The position numbers and the translations under genes were made by a program. Shown here piece by piece: positions 42,979-54,114 of a stretch of 64,000 bases of DNA (position 1 is the stretch's first letter; every line of letters begins with the position of its first letter). The notes under the pieces are model-generated. The model was not told the origin of the DNA. It did no database searches and worked only from the letters and a program-made list of their open reading frames with translations. Origin of the DNA: Neobacillus drentensis (GTDB lineage Bacteria > Bacillota > Bacilli > Bacillales > Cytobacillaceae); contig NZ_CP091110.1 in assembly GCF_021560175.1 (NCBI RefSeq), forward strand, positions 610,001 to 674,000, in the 5' to 3' direction.

Positions 42979-44427
42979 ATGAACTACAAGGAAGTTGCAG
43001 TGGCCATTTTGGCTGCAATCGGAGGAAAAGAGAATGTATCTGCTGCTGCACATTGTGCTACCAGGCTGCGTTTAGTAGTAAATGATGAAGACAAGATTGA
43101 TTCAGCTGCTTTGGATGCTATTGAAACGGTGAAAGGAACATTTTCAACAGGGGGACAATTCCAAATTATCCTAGGTGCCGGAATTGTTAATGAAGTGTAT
43201 AAGCATTTCATTCATCTTGTTGGTATTTCCGAAATGTCTACAAGTCAGGTAAAAACTGTAGGAGTGAAAAAACAAAATCCAATCTTACAGCTCGTCAAAT
43301 TGTTATCTGATATTTTTGTACCAATCATCCCAGCTATTGTTGCAGGCGGTCTTTTAATGGGATTAAATAACCTATTAACCGCAAAAGATTTATTTATAGC
43401 TGGAAAATCGTTAATCGATGCGAACCCAGGTATCGCTGATTTAGCAGCCATGATAAACACCTTTGCAAACGCTGCCTTCGTGTTCTTGCCTGTTTTAATC
43501 GGTTTCTCTGCTACGAAGCGCTTTGGCGGTAATGCCTTTTTAGGAGCAGCACTTGGAATGATTATGGTTCATCCCGATTTGTTAAATGCTTATGGATACG
43601 GAGCTGCTTTAATCGACCATAAAGTCCCTGTTTGGAATATACTTGGCTTTGAAATTGAAAAAGTAGGTTATCAAGGAACGGTTTTACCAGTACTAGCTTC
43701 TTCCTTTATTCTGGCGAAGATTGAAGTAAACTTACGAAAGGTTATCCCATCTGCGTTGGATAACTTATTAACACCCCTGCTTTCTATTCTTGTAACAGCT
43801 GTACTCACATTTGCATTTGTTGGTCCAATTACAAGATCTGCTGGTAACCTTTTTACAGATGGAATTGTTTGGTTATATAACACGACTGGATTTGTTGGCG
43901 GCGGGATCTTTGGATTCTTTTATGCTCCAATTGTTATCACAGGTATGCACCAAAGCTTTATAGCGGTTGAAACCCAATTACTATCTGATATGGCCAAAAC
44001 AGGCGGTTCATTCTTATTCCCAATAGCTGCCATGTCAAACGTAGCTCAGGGAGCTGCAACTCTTGCTGTTTTGCTTATGACGAAAGACAAAAAGATGAAA
44101 AGTATTGCCTCTGCTTCAGGTATTTCCGCATTGTTAGGTATTACAGAACCTGCCATGTTTGGTGTCAACTTAAAGCTAAAATATCCGTTCATCGGAGCGA
44201 TTATTGGAGCCGCTGTGGGCTCAGCCTTTGTCACTTTCTTTAAAGTAAAAGCTGTGGCAATGGGACCAGCGGGTCTTCCAGGTATTATTTCGATTAAGCC
44301 AGATTCCATCCCTTACTACTGCATTGGTATGGCCATCTCGATCGTTATAGCATTCATGTTAACAATCGTATTAGGCAAAAGGGATGCTAAGAAGAATTCA
44401 GTGAACGTGGAAAAGCAGGCAGCATAA
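42979..44427 (+). CDS. PTS sucrose-type EIIBC permease
   Basis: A 482-aa membrane permease that imports and phosphorylates sucrose (or a related glucoside). EIIB domain: residues 1-85 with the phospho-cysteine Cys26 in AAHCATRLRLVVND. EIIC domain: residues about 100-470 with about ten membrane segments and GITEPAMFG. There is no EIIA domain, so it needs the EIIA at 41051. ATG 42979 has AAAGGAG 8 nt upstream. Next gene: sucrose-6-P hydrolase. Confidence 0.93.
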   Translation: MNYKEVAVAILAAIGGKENVSAAAHCATRLRLVVNDEDKIDSAALDAIETVKGTFSTGGQFQIILGAGIVNEVYKHFIHLVGISEMSTSQVKTVGVKKQNPILQLVKLLSDIFVPIIPAIVAGGLLMGLNNLLTAKDLFIAGKSLIDANPGIADLAAMINTFANAAFVFLPVLIGFSATKRFGGNAFLGAALGMIMVHPDLLNAYGYGAALIDHKVPVWNILGFEIEKVGYQGTVLPVLASSFILAKIEVNLRKVIPSALDNLLTPLLSILVTAVLTFAFVGPITRSAGNLFTDGIVWLYNTTGFVGGGIFGFFYAPIVITGMHQSFIAVETQLLSDMAKTGGSFLFPIAAMSNVAQGAATLAVLLMTKDKKMKSIASASGISALLGITEPAMFGVNLKLKYPFIGAIIGAAVGSAFVTFFKVKAVAMGPAGLPGIISIKPDSIPYYCIGMAISIVIAFMLTIVLGKRDAKKNSVNVEKQAA

Positions 44428-44491
44428 TGAATAAAAGGTGAAGGGGGAATCAACTGATTCTCCTTCATTGCTTAAAAGGAGTTTAACAAAC

Positions 44492-45961
44492 ATGGTGTGG
44501 ACAAAAGAGCGGCGTTATCGCCGGATAGAAGATACAAGCAGGGAAGAACTCTTGAAATTGCAATCAGAGGTTAGGGGCTGTGAGTGGCGTCAAACCTTTC
44601 ACATCCAGCCAGAAACAGGTCTACTAAACGATCCGAATGGATTTTCATATTATAACGGCGAATATCACCTATTTTATCAATGGTTTCCGCTTGGACCTGT
44701 ACATGGTTTGAAATACTGGTACCATACGAAGTCAAAAGATTTGGTTCATTGGGATAATGTCGGGATCGGAATCGAACCGACGAATCATTATGACAGCCAT
44801 GGGGCCTATTCAGGAAGTGCAGTCGAACATGAAGGTAAATTGCATTTACTTTATACAGGGAATACACGTGATGAGAATTGGATACGACATCCATACCAAT
44901 GCCTTGCAATTATGGATAAAACGGGGGAAATTAAAAAATGGGACCAGCCTGTTATATATGATGTACCCCACGGCTATACGGATCATTTTCGTGACCCTAA
45001 AGTTTGGAAAAAGGGCAATCACTTCTACGCGGTTATTGGAGCGCAGCGAGAAAATAACACCGGTTGTATCGTGTTATATCGTTCGGAGGATTTGCTGATT
45101 TGGAATTTTGTAGGAGAATTGCAAACTAGTCTTCCCTCGTTCGGCTATATGTGGGAGTGTCCGGACTATTTCGAATTGCAGGGACAAGGTGTTTTGATCT
45201 TCTCCCCTCAGGGACTGATCCCTGAGGGAGATGAGTTTCAAAACATTTATCAATCTGGTTATATTCTAGGTGAACCTCTGGATCTAAAAAACAGAACCCT
45301 AACACACGGCTCTTTTCAAGAATTAGATAGAGGTTTTGATTTTTATGCACCACAAACGATGTTAGACCCGGACGGCAGGAGGCTTTTAGTAGGATGGATG
45401 GGGCTGCCGGAAATTGATTATCCGACAGATAAAAATGGGTGGGCCCATTGTTTGACATTACCTAGAGAACTATCCATTCGTGGAGGTAAACTCATTCAAC
45501 AGCCAGTAAAGGAGCTTAAAGAACTTCGCAAACAACTCTACGTCATAAGGGATGTAATCTCTGATGAGAAGAAGGTCTACGAACATTTTAATGGCACATC
45601 TTATGAAATGGAATGTGAGTTTGAAAGTTTTGATGCGGCGGCTTTCGGTGTTGAATTCAGGGCCGGAGAACAGGAAAAAACGGTTGTTAAATACGACACC
45701 GCTCAAAAAAAGGTCATTTTAGATCGCACCTTTTCAGGGGAACCAGTTGGCGAAGCGTATGGGACAGAGAGAAAGTGCCCAATGGAAGGCTCAAAAATAA
45801 AGTTTCACTTCTTTGTTGATATCTCTTCTGTTGAGATCTTTATAAACGACGGGGAAGAGGTATTTACAAGTCGAATTTTTCCGAATGCTGACAGCAACGA
45901 GATTCGTTTTTTTGCAGAAGGTGGAAGAGTATTATTTCAAGCGAGTAAATGGGACATTTAG
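44492..45961 (+). CDS. Sucrose-6-phosphate hydrolase (GH32, SacA/ScrB type)
   Basis: A 489-aa GH32 enzyme. Catalytic motifs: LLNDPNG with nucleophile Asp47, HFRDPKVW and WECPDYF (acid/base Glu). No signal peptide, so it is cytosolic and cleaves the sucrose-6-P made by the PTS into glucose-6-P and fructose. Start ATG 44492 with AAAAGGA 11 nt upstream; an in-frame start at 44438 has no good site. Followed directly by fructokinase. Confidence 0.92.
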   Translation: MVWTKERRYRRIEDTSREELLKLQSEVRGCEWRQTFHIQPETGLLNDPNGFSYYNGEYHLFYQWFPLGPVHGLKYWYHTKSKDLVHWDNVGIGIEPTNHYDSHGAYSGSAVEHEGKLHLLYTGNTRDENWIRHPYQCLAIMDKTGEIKKWDQPVIYDVPHGYTDHFRDPKVWKKGNHFYAVIGAQRENNTGCIVLYRSEDLLIWNFVGELQTSLPSFGYMWECPDYFELQGQGVLIFSPQGLIPEGDEFQNIYQSGYILGEPLDLKNRTLTHGSFQELDRGFDFYAPQTMLDPDGRRLLVGWMGLPEIDYPTDKNGWAHCLTLPRELSIRGGKLIQQPVKELKELRKQLYVIRDVISDEKKVYEHFNGTSYEMECEFESFDAAAFGVEFRAGEQEKTVVKYDTAQKKVILDRTFSGEPVGEAYGTERKCPMEGSKIKFHFFVDISSVEIFINDGEEVFTSRIFPNADSNEIRFFAEGGRVLFQASKWDI

Positions 45962-45982
45962 TAAGAGGATGGGGTGAAGAAC

Positions 45983-46951
45983 TTGAGAACTATGTATTCA
46001 ATTGGTGAGGTATTAATCGATTTCATTCCTCTCCAAAAGGGGAGAGCCTTAAAAGATGTGATTGCGTTTGAGCGGGCGCCTGGCGGTGCTCCTGCGAATG
46101 TTGCAGCAGCAGTGGCGAAATATGGGGGAAAGTCTTCAATGATAACTAAGTTAGGTAACGATGCTTTTGGTGACTTTCTTTTAGAGCAGCTTCAGCAGGC
46201 TGGTGTAAATACGGAAAAAATTTTAAGGACAAGTGAGGCAAATACTGGGCTTGCCTTCGTATCGTTACGTTCTGACGGGGAGCGGGATTTTTCTTTCTAC
46301 CGCAATCCTTCTGCTGACCTTTTGCTTCACGAGAATGAAATAGAGGAAAATTGGTTTAATAACGGAGATATTCTTCATTTCTGTTCCGTCGATTTAGTGG
46401 AAAGCCCAATGAAGCAAGCACATGTTAAGGCCATTCATTTAGCAAAGGCTAAAGGAAGTCTGATCAGCTTCGATCCAAATGTACGGCTCCCTCTATGGAG
46501 AGATCCTGAAGATTGCAGAAAAACAATTTTGGAATTTATTCCAACCGCACATCTTGTGAAAATATCGGATGAAGAGCTCGAGTTCATTACAGGGATCCAA
46601 GACATAGACCAAGCCATCCAATCTTTATTTGTTGGCGACGTAAGGGCTGTTATATTTACAAAAGGTTCTCAAGGTGCAGAGCTATATGTACATGACCAAC
46701 GCTATCAATCAGGCGGATTTACAGTGGAGGTAGAGGATACCACTGGCGCAGGAGATGCCTTCATAGGGGGATTTTTATATCAACTGTTAGAAAAAAATGT
46801 TAGACAACAAAGCCTTGAGGAAATCTTACATCAGCATCATATGGAGATTCTTGCCTTTGCGAATGCAAGTGGTGCGCTTACCACGGCAGGAAAAGGGGCC
46901 ATTTCCTCTCTTCCGACAAAAGAAAAAATAAGTGAATTACTTCAAAAATAG
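45983..46951 (+). CDS. scrK: Fructokinase (PfkB family), sucrose-PTS copy
   Basis: A 322-aa ScrK-type kinase: SIGEVLIDFIP, APGGAPANVAAAVAKYGG, DPNVRLPLW and DTTGAGDAFIGG with the catalytic Asp. It phosphorylates the fructose released by the sucrose-6-P hydrolase. The start is uncertain between GTG 45974, TTG 45983 and ATG 45992; GGGGTGA favours TTG 45983. Last gene of the PTS sucrose operon. Confidence 0.9.
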   Translation: MRTMYSIGEVLIDFIPLQKGRALKDVIAFERAPGGAPANVAAAVAKYGGKSSMITKLGNDAFGDFLLEQLQQAGVNTEKILRTSEANTGLAFVSLRSDGERDFSFYRNPSADLLLHENEIEENWFNNGDILHFCSVDLVESPMKQAHVKAIHLAKAKGSLISFDPNVRLPLWRDPEDCRKTILEFIPTAHLVKISDEELEFITGIQDIDQAIQSLFVGDVRAVIFTKGSQGAELYVHDQRYQSGGFTVEVEDTTGAGDAFIGGFLYQLLEKNVRQQSLEEILHQHHMEILAFANASGALTTAGKGAISSLPTKEKISELLQK

Positions 46952-47018
46952 ATGGAATGGGCGATATCCAAACAATCATCTCAAAACTCGATTAAGTATG
47001 AATAATTTTTATGAGAAA

Positions 47019-47058
47019 GAGAAAGATGGCAGTGAATTTCTTTACTGCCATCTTTCTC
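47019..47058. terminator. Bidirectional terminator
   Basis: Perfect 15-bp stem GAGAAAGATGGCAGT/ACTGCCATCTTTCTC between convergent fructokinase and ROK genes. Confidence 0.9.
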
Positions 47059-47089
47059 AAAATCAAAATAAGTCCCGTTGCCTATTTTC

Positions 47090-47983
47090 TTAAAAAGTAC
47101 GTCTCCTGCGGTGCGTTTGTTTAAAATGATACATAGCACCGATCATTCCAGCGTCATTTTGATGTTTACAACTTTCGATTGGGATCTTAATTTCTTTCCA
47201 CCAATATAGCTGGTCCAGCTGATAATTAATATGATTTATTAAACCTTGTTGAGCGAAAACCCCGCCGCCGATTAGTATTTTTTGAGGATTTAAGGTTGCA
47301 GCTAAGTTGAAAACTCCATAACTAAGGTTTTTAATCCAATCGTCAACTATTCTTCTCACGGAATAATCATGTTCAGCTTTTTGAAAAATAGTCTCACCAT
47401 CCACTTTTTCAGCTTCATTAATTCCCTTTAGATGTTTATAGTTACGAATTAAGGCAGTAGTAGAAGCATTGTTATGCATGGCATCCCCTGATGACTGCGT
47501 AATCATAAATCCAAATTCGCCACCTCGAAAACTATGCCCCCGCAAAAGTCTTCCATTTATAAAAATTCCGCCGCCAATTCCAGTACCAACCGTCATACAA
47601 ATAAAATCTGTACATCCTTTTGCGTTCCCACTCATTTTTTCTGCAATAGCAGCACAGTTACCATCATTTTCAATTTCAACAGGCAGGGGAATCCTTGCTT
47701 CCAGTAATTTTTTAAGATTTTGATTATTTAAGGCTGTTATAGCTCCTGCTTGTTCTGAATAACCCGTATCGGGGTTAATAAAACCCGGCAAACTAACAGC
47801 AACCCCCAGCACATTATGATTATTTTGATAAGTCCTTATGGTATTAACCATCCTATCAAGAAATTTTTCTAGATTGAAAGAGGGGGTATCATAGCTTCCT
47901 TTTGAAAGAATGGATCCATCCTCTACTAATACGCCATGCTTTACCACTGTCCCGCCAATATCAAAAGCAATATACTTCCTCAC
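47090..47983 (-). CDS. ROK family sugar kinase (beta-glucoside kinase-like)
   Basis: A 297-aa ROK kinase. ATP motif FDIGGTVVKHGV at the N-terminus; ENDGNCAAIAE with the catalytic Asp; TVGTGIGGGIFINGRLLRG. The usual ROK zinc motif (CGxxGCxE) is missing; after GGEFGFM the sequence is SSGDAMHNNAS, as in Listeria BglK-type kinases. It may phosphorylate beta-glucosides or glucose in the cytosol. GTG start with AGGAGG 7-8 nt upstream. Confidence 0.85.
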   Translation of the reverse strand: MRKYIAFDIGGTVVKHGVLVEDGSILSKGSYDTPSFNLEKFLDRMVNTIRTYQNNHNVLGVAVSLPGFINPDTGYSEQAGAITALNNQNLKKLLEARIPLPVEIENDGNCAAIAEKMSGNAKGCTDFICMTVGTGIGGGIFINGRLLRGHSFRGGEFGFMITQSSGDAMHNNASTTALIRNYKHLKGINEAEKVDGETIFQKAEHDYSVRRIVDDWIKNLSYGVFNLAATLNPQKILIGGGVFAQQGLINHINYQLDQLYWWKEIKIPIESCKHQNDAGMIGAMYHFKQTHRRRRTF

Positions 47984-48025
47984 CTTTTTTCCTCCTAATT
48001 ATGCCATGGTTATGTTCTATTACTC

Positions 48026-48460
48026 TTAATCGTTTACCTTAATGATTTTTCCCTCGTCTGAATCAGGTGTCTGAAATTCCTTGTAAATTTGTTTTAATAC
48101 CTCTTGAGAAAGTCGCTTCTCCGATTTATTTCGTTCCTTACAAGTTTGATAATCCGTATCAACGTAATAAATCTTTAAAGTAAGTCCGAATTCCTTAGCG
48201 ACACGTATCCATCTTTTTCGACGATCTCTCGTCCTGTTTGTAGTATCAACAATCACTTTATGTCCACTTTTTAGTAATGACCTGACCATGAGTTCAGCAC
48301 TTTCCCACACAAGCGGTTCAGCTTCCGCTTTATAAATTTCGCCATGTAAAGCTAATCTGATATCATCCAGAGATACCCGTACCCACCCTTGGCTTTGAAG
48401 TATCCTCGCATAAGTTGATTTTCCGCTTAACGGCATCCCGCACATAATAGCCAATTTCAT
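48026..48460 (-). CDS. AAA-family ATPase / predicted kinase (polynucleotide-kinase-like)
   Basis: A 144-aa small P-loop protein: CGMPLSGKSTYARIL (Walker A), VIVDTTNRTRDRRKRWIRVAKEFG (kinase-type Walker B/R-finger region). It resembles AAA_33 kinases and the Pnkp kinase domain. Substrate unknown. ATG 48460 has GGGAGAG about 7-8 nt upstream. Possibly translated with the ROK gene 42 bp downstream. Confidence 0.82.
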   Translation of the reverse strand: MKLAIMCGMPLSGKSTYARILQSQGWVRVSLDDIRLALHGEIYKAEAEPLVWESAELMVRSLLKSGHKVIVDTTNRTRDRRKRWIRVAKEFGLTLKIYYVDTDYQTCKERNKSEKRLSQEVLKQIYKEFQTPDSDEGKIIKVND

Positions 48461-48774
48461 GCTATATCTCTCCCTTATCACATACTTGCCGGCACTCTTT
48501 TAGACAAACAACCCGAGTGTATTTAAACCTTCAAGTGCATTTACTCTATGAAATGCAAGTTGGTGCGATTTTGACAGGGACAAATTAACCTGTACGCCTT
48601 ACGGAAGTAGTAATTTTTGATGAATAACCTATTTTTTGTGTGAATTTGTGATACAAGCCGCTTCCATTTCGTGACAAGTTACATAAGTATAAAAAGCCAA
48701 GATAATAATTAATCTAAATTTCTATTAGATTATATTTTTCACAGATGTACATTAAAAAAAGGAGAGGAAAACTT

Positions 48775-49587
48775 ATGGTGAGGAAAGCGATTATCCCTGC
48801 AGCCGGGTATGGTACAAGGAGCCTTCCTATAACAAAGGCAATACCTAAAGAAATGTTTCCATTAGGCTTAAAACCGGCCATTCATTATATTGTTGAGGAG
48901 GCCGTTCAGTCAGGGATTGAACAACTATTAATCATAATTTCTAATACAAAGCACTCTATTGTAGACTACTTTGACCACTCAATGGAGTTAGAGGCTTTTT
49001 TAAAAAGCAAAAATAAAGAACATATGCTTAAACATTTAGAACTTCCAAATATAGATATTTTCTATATAAAACAGCACCATGCTAACGGACTTGGCGATGC
49101 CATCCGACTTGGAAAAGAATTTATAGGAGACGAACCGTTTGGTGTGTTATTACCAGATGATTTTGTCATTTCTGATCAAACTCCTGCACTTAACCAATTA
49201 ATTGATGAATATAAGAAAACCAAAAGTAGTGTTTTAGGATTAAAACAAGTAAAACAAGAGCAATTAAAAAATTATGGGGTCATACAAGGTACAGCTAATT
49301 CGAGCCTGATTGAAATTGAAAATATAGTGGAAAAGCCCAAAAAAAATCCACCTTCAGATTTAGCCGTTATTGGAAGATATATATTTACTCCTGCCATTTT
49401 TCAATGCTTAGAGGAACTAAAGGAAGGCGTTGACGGAGAATTTCAGCTGACAGATGCGATTAAAAGTTTGCTAGAAATGGAACCGGTATATGGAAAAATT
49501 GTATCTGGAGATCGGTACGATTTAGGGAATTTAGGGGAGTATATCGAACTAATGCAAATCATGAGCAGGGAACAATCACTTGAATAA
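48775..49587 (+). CDS. galU: UTP-glucose-1-phosphate uridylyltransferase (GalU/GtaB-like)
   Basis: A 270-aa nucleotidyltransferase that makes UDP-glucose from UTP and glucose-1-P. Signature IIPAAGYGTRSLPITKAIPKEMFPL at the N-terminus (nucleotide loop), GVLLPDDFV (metal Asp), and YGVIQG/VEKPKKNPPSDLAVIGRYIF. Start ATG 48775 with GGAGAGG 7 nt upstream. It is about 20 residues shorter than B. subtilis GtaB. The next gene, a glycosyltransferase, starts 27 bp later, so it probably supplies UDP-sugar to it. Confidence 0.9.
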   Translation: MVRKAIIPAAGYGTRSLPITKAIPKEMFPLGLKPAIHYIVEEAVQSGIEQLLIIISNTKHSIVDYFDHSMELEAFLKSKNKEHMLKHLELPNIDIFYIKQHHANGLGDAIRLGKEFIGDEPFGVLLPDDFVISDQTPALNQLIDEYKKTKSSVLGLKQVKQEQLKNYGVIQGTANSSLIEIENIVEKPKKNPPSDLAVIGRYIFTPAIFQCLEELKEGVDGEFQLTDAIKSLLEMEPVYGKIVSGDRYDLGNLGEYIELMQIMSREQSLE

Positions 49588-49614
49588 TTTCCGTATGAGA
49601 AGGAGAGAGTTGTT

Positions 49615-51612
49615 GTGTTAGAAAAAGTTTCTATTATTATTCCTTTCCAATCGGATTATGGTCCAAGAGCAAAGGCGTTCGAATGGATTAAACGATATTA
49701 TGCCCGTGTCATGCCGGAAGCAGAAATATGTGTAGGATTAATGTATGGCGGGGAAATTAATAAATCTAAGGCTGTTAACCTAGCTGCTAAAAAGGCTACC
49801 AGAGATATTTTTGTCATCGCGGATGCGGATGTTGTTTATGACCCTAACCTGATTGTGAATTCAATTAAATTACTGAATAAGGGTGGCTTTGTCGTTCCTT
49901 TTACAGAAGTCTATAATGTTGAAATGGAAGGTACGGAGAGACTACTAAAGTCAAAACCAAATTGGCCAATAGAGGTAAGAGCTGAAGAATGTACAAAATC
50001 AAATTGGGTTTATGAAGGATTTGCTGGAAAACTATTTGTCATATCAAGAGAAAACTTCGAAGCAGTTGGCGGTTTTGATGAGCGATTTATTGGCTGGGGT
50101 GGAGAAGACGATGCATTTTCCCATGCAGCTCGGACGATTTGTGGAAATCTAATCAATTTGGAAGGAAAAGTATTTCACTTATGGCATCCGGGTTCAAGCT
50201 ATCAAACAAACCCACACGGTAAAGAGAATGCTAAACTTCTCGGTCGTTATGAACGTGCTAGCGGCGACAAAGAGAAAATAAAGGAACTTATTGAGGAACG
50301 GAATAGGACACTAGAAGAACATCAAAATCATACACTAGTTAATTATCAAAATATATTACCAGAATCACCAAAAAGCAAAATTTGTTTTGCTATCCTTGTT
50401 CATGAAGATAGGGAGTTAGTCAAGCAGTTAATTGACAATGTCCGATACTATTGCCCCAACAGTACAATGGTTTTATATAACGGGGGGAATGATCCAACAC
50501 TCTGTGAAGGATTAGGTGTACCTGTTTGTCCTTATAGCCATAAGTTAGTGCGGGGATGGACGACTATTTATTTTATGGAAGTAATGGAATGGTTAGAAGA
50601 ATTGGGAATTGAGTATAAATATTTTATTAATATCGATTCTGATGCACTGTTCATTAAAAAAGGATATGAGGAATTTATTCAAACCCAAATGAAGGATGCC
50701 GATTATATGGGGGTGAAGCTAAGAATTCCTGAAGAAGATTGGTATATCGGAACTGAAATGAAGAAAGACATAAACAGGTGGAAACAATTATTTAACCTCA
50801 AACCGTACTATGGAGTTTTTAATGTGGGTCAGGTAATTTCGAGACCGGTAGTGAAAGCGCTGCTGGATCCAAAAAGAAAACAAAAGTTAAAAAATGCTTT
50901 AATCGAAACCATTTCTTTTGGTACAGATGAAATATTTTACGTTAACATGGCAAAGGAACTTGGATTCAAGTTGAAAAAATATCCCAATACAATGGACACA
51001 AGGATGATACGATATCGTCCATACTTTACCATAGATGAAATGATTTACTGCCTAAATCAAACCGAAATTAACGGTCTGGCTCATCCCGTCATTCGCGACC
51101 AAGCGGATCCAGTTAGGAAATTAATCCTTAATCTTGACAAGGAATATAATACAAGACAGTACCAAAACAAGGCATATCCATGGTATGACGACAATCCCCA
51201 TAATTATTCTGTATCCCTTCCAATAAGAAGTACATTTGGGAATTTAGAACTGGTTGTCCGGTCGAACTCTTCTTTAGTCCATTATTATCAGTTACCGGAT
51301 GGCAGCTGGAAAAAGAGTGAAAAGTTTGCGAAGGGTGTTACAGGAGATCCGATATTTTTTGAAAATAATTCAGGCCAATTCGGGGTTGTCTGTAAACTAA
51401 AAACAGGTGGAATGGCATTTTGGATGAGGGATAACAAAGCGAAGGGCTTCCCTTGGTATGGACCAACTATTTATAATGTAGAGGATATAGACCCGATTAT
51501 GGGATGTAAACTACCGAATGGTAAAAATATTATTGTATATAAGGATGAGGAAAAATATTTTTATTGGGCACTCGACAGTGAGAGATGGAATAAGGTCTTT
51601 CCTTCTAAATAA
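49615..51612 (+). CDS. Large two-domain glycosyltransferase with a C-terminal lectin-like domain
   Basis: A 665-aa protein, no signal peptide or membrane segment. Residues 1-230: GT2-type domain with DAD (70-72) and the galactosyltransferase-type motif FDERFIGWGGEDDAFSHA near 160. Residues about 255-500: a second GT domain with INIDSDALF (DxD near 344) and SFGTDEIFYVNMA. Residues about 530-665: repeats such as LVVRSNSSLVHYYQLPDGSW, GMAFWMRDNKAKGFPWYGP and YFYWALDSERWNKV, resembling PLL-type beta-propeller lectins. GTG start with AAGGAGAG upstream. Probably builds a surface or storage glycan with UDP-sugars from the preceding gene; product unknown. Confidence 0.8.
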   Translation: MLEKVSIIIPFQSDYGPRAKAFEWIKRYYARVMPEAEICVGLMYGGEINKSKAVNLAAKKATRDIFVIADADVVYDPNLIVNSIKLLNKGGFVVPFTEVYNVEMEGTERLLKSKPNWPIEVRAEECTKSNWVYEGFAGKLFVISRENFEAVGGFDERFIGWGGEDDAFSHAARTICGNLINLEGKVFHLWHPGSSYQTNPHGKENAKLLGRYERASGDKEKIKELIEERNRTLEEHQNHTLVNYQNILPESPKSKICFAILVHEDRELVKQLIDNVRYYCPNSTMVLYNGGNDPTLCEGLGVPVCPYSHKLVRGWTTIYFMEVMEWLEELGIEYKYFINIDSDALFIKKGYEEFIQTQMKDADYMGVKLRIPEEDWYIGTEMKKDINRWKQLFNLKPYYGVFNVGQVISRPVVKALLDPKRKQKLKNALIETISFGTDEIFYVNMAKELGFKLKKYPNTMDTRMIRYRPYFTIDEMIYCLNQTEINGLAHPVIRDQADPVRKLILNLDKEYNTRQYQNKAYPWYDDNPHNYSVSLPIRSTFGNLELVVRSNSSLVHYYQLPDGSWKKSEKFAKGVTGDPIFFENNSGQFGVVCKLKTGGMAFWMRDNKAKGFPWYGPTIYNVEDIDPIMGCKLPNGKNIIVYKDEEKYFYWALDSERWNKVFPSK

Positions 51613-51645
51613 TATAAATCGGTAGAAGAATGTTTTAAATGAGGA

Positions 51646-51706
51646 AACCAGAATAGTGCAGCTGTTTTGCCGTCTCGGTTAGGAACAGTATCACTATTCT
51701 GGTTTT
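51646..51706 (+). terminator. Intrinsic terminator of the galU-glycosyltransferase unit
   Basis: Perfect 13-bp stem AACCAGAATAGTG/CACTATTCTGGTT with a 33-nt loop, then TTTG. Confidence 0.8.
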
Positions 51707-51764
51707 GATAGACTTCGTTTTAATTTCTAGAAAGATGTCATAAATATCTTTGAAAATTTAAAAA

Positions 51765-51800
51765 TGTAAACGTTGACATTTTGAGGTTCCATGCTAGAAT
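51765..51800 (+). promoter_or_regulatory. bglP promoter with overlapping cre site
   Basis: -35 TTGACA (51773-51778), 16-nt spacer, -10 TAGAAT (51795-51800). TGTAAACGTTGACA (51765-51778) fits the CcpA cre consensus TGNAANCGNNNNCA and covers the -35, predicting catabolite repression. Confidence 0.85.
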
Positions 51801-51832
51801 AAAAATATAAATTTAATAAAACATTCCCTTTT

Positions 51833-51920
51833 AGGATTGTTACTGTCCGGCAGGCAAAACCTAAATTACTCAAAGTATGAGAATGCTATGTTCTTATACT
51901 CTGAGTAGTTTAGGTTTTTT
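51833..51920 (+). promoter_or_regulatory. LicT/BglG-type ribonucleic antiterminator (RAT) overlapping a terminator
   Basis: AGGATTGTTACTG...CAGGCAAAACCT (51833-51862) has the RAT bulged-stem sequence bound by LicT/BglG antiterminators. Its 3' arm overlaps the terminator stem AAACCTAAATTACTC/GAGTAGTTTAGGTTT (51857-51920) with a T-run. Binding of the antiterminator would prevent the terminator and allow bglP expression. The antiterminator gene is not in the window. Confidence 0.9.
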
Positions 51921-51966
51921 GTTTTTCTTGGTCTGAAAGCGGATACAAAAACTGTTTTATAAATAA

Positions 51967-53901
<1,935 letters not shown>

Positions 53902-53921
53902 TGGGGAAATTAGGGAGCATA

Positions 53922-53960
53922 GGGACGGTTCTGCTGCTTCGGAAGCAGCAGAACCGTCCC
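53922..53960. repeat. GGGACGG...CCGTCCC palindromic repeat, copy 1
   Basis: Perfect inverted repeat: GGGACGGTTCTGCTGCTTC and its complement with a minimal loop. 20 bp after bglP. Copies at 56195 and 62733. Confidence 0.88.
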
Positions 53961-54114
53961 CATGCATCCTTTTTTTTATGCTGTGGGTTGGACATTTTCT
54001 CCATTTTAAAACAAGGCTTTTCCAAGCGGAACAAGCTTCTGTCTCTTGCAATAAAATGATACTAACAGAGCTAGTACGTTTTCGGAGTATTTAATAATAG
54101 GGAGCAGGGAGAAA

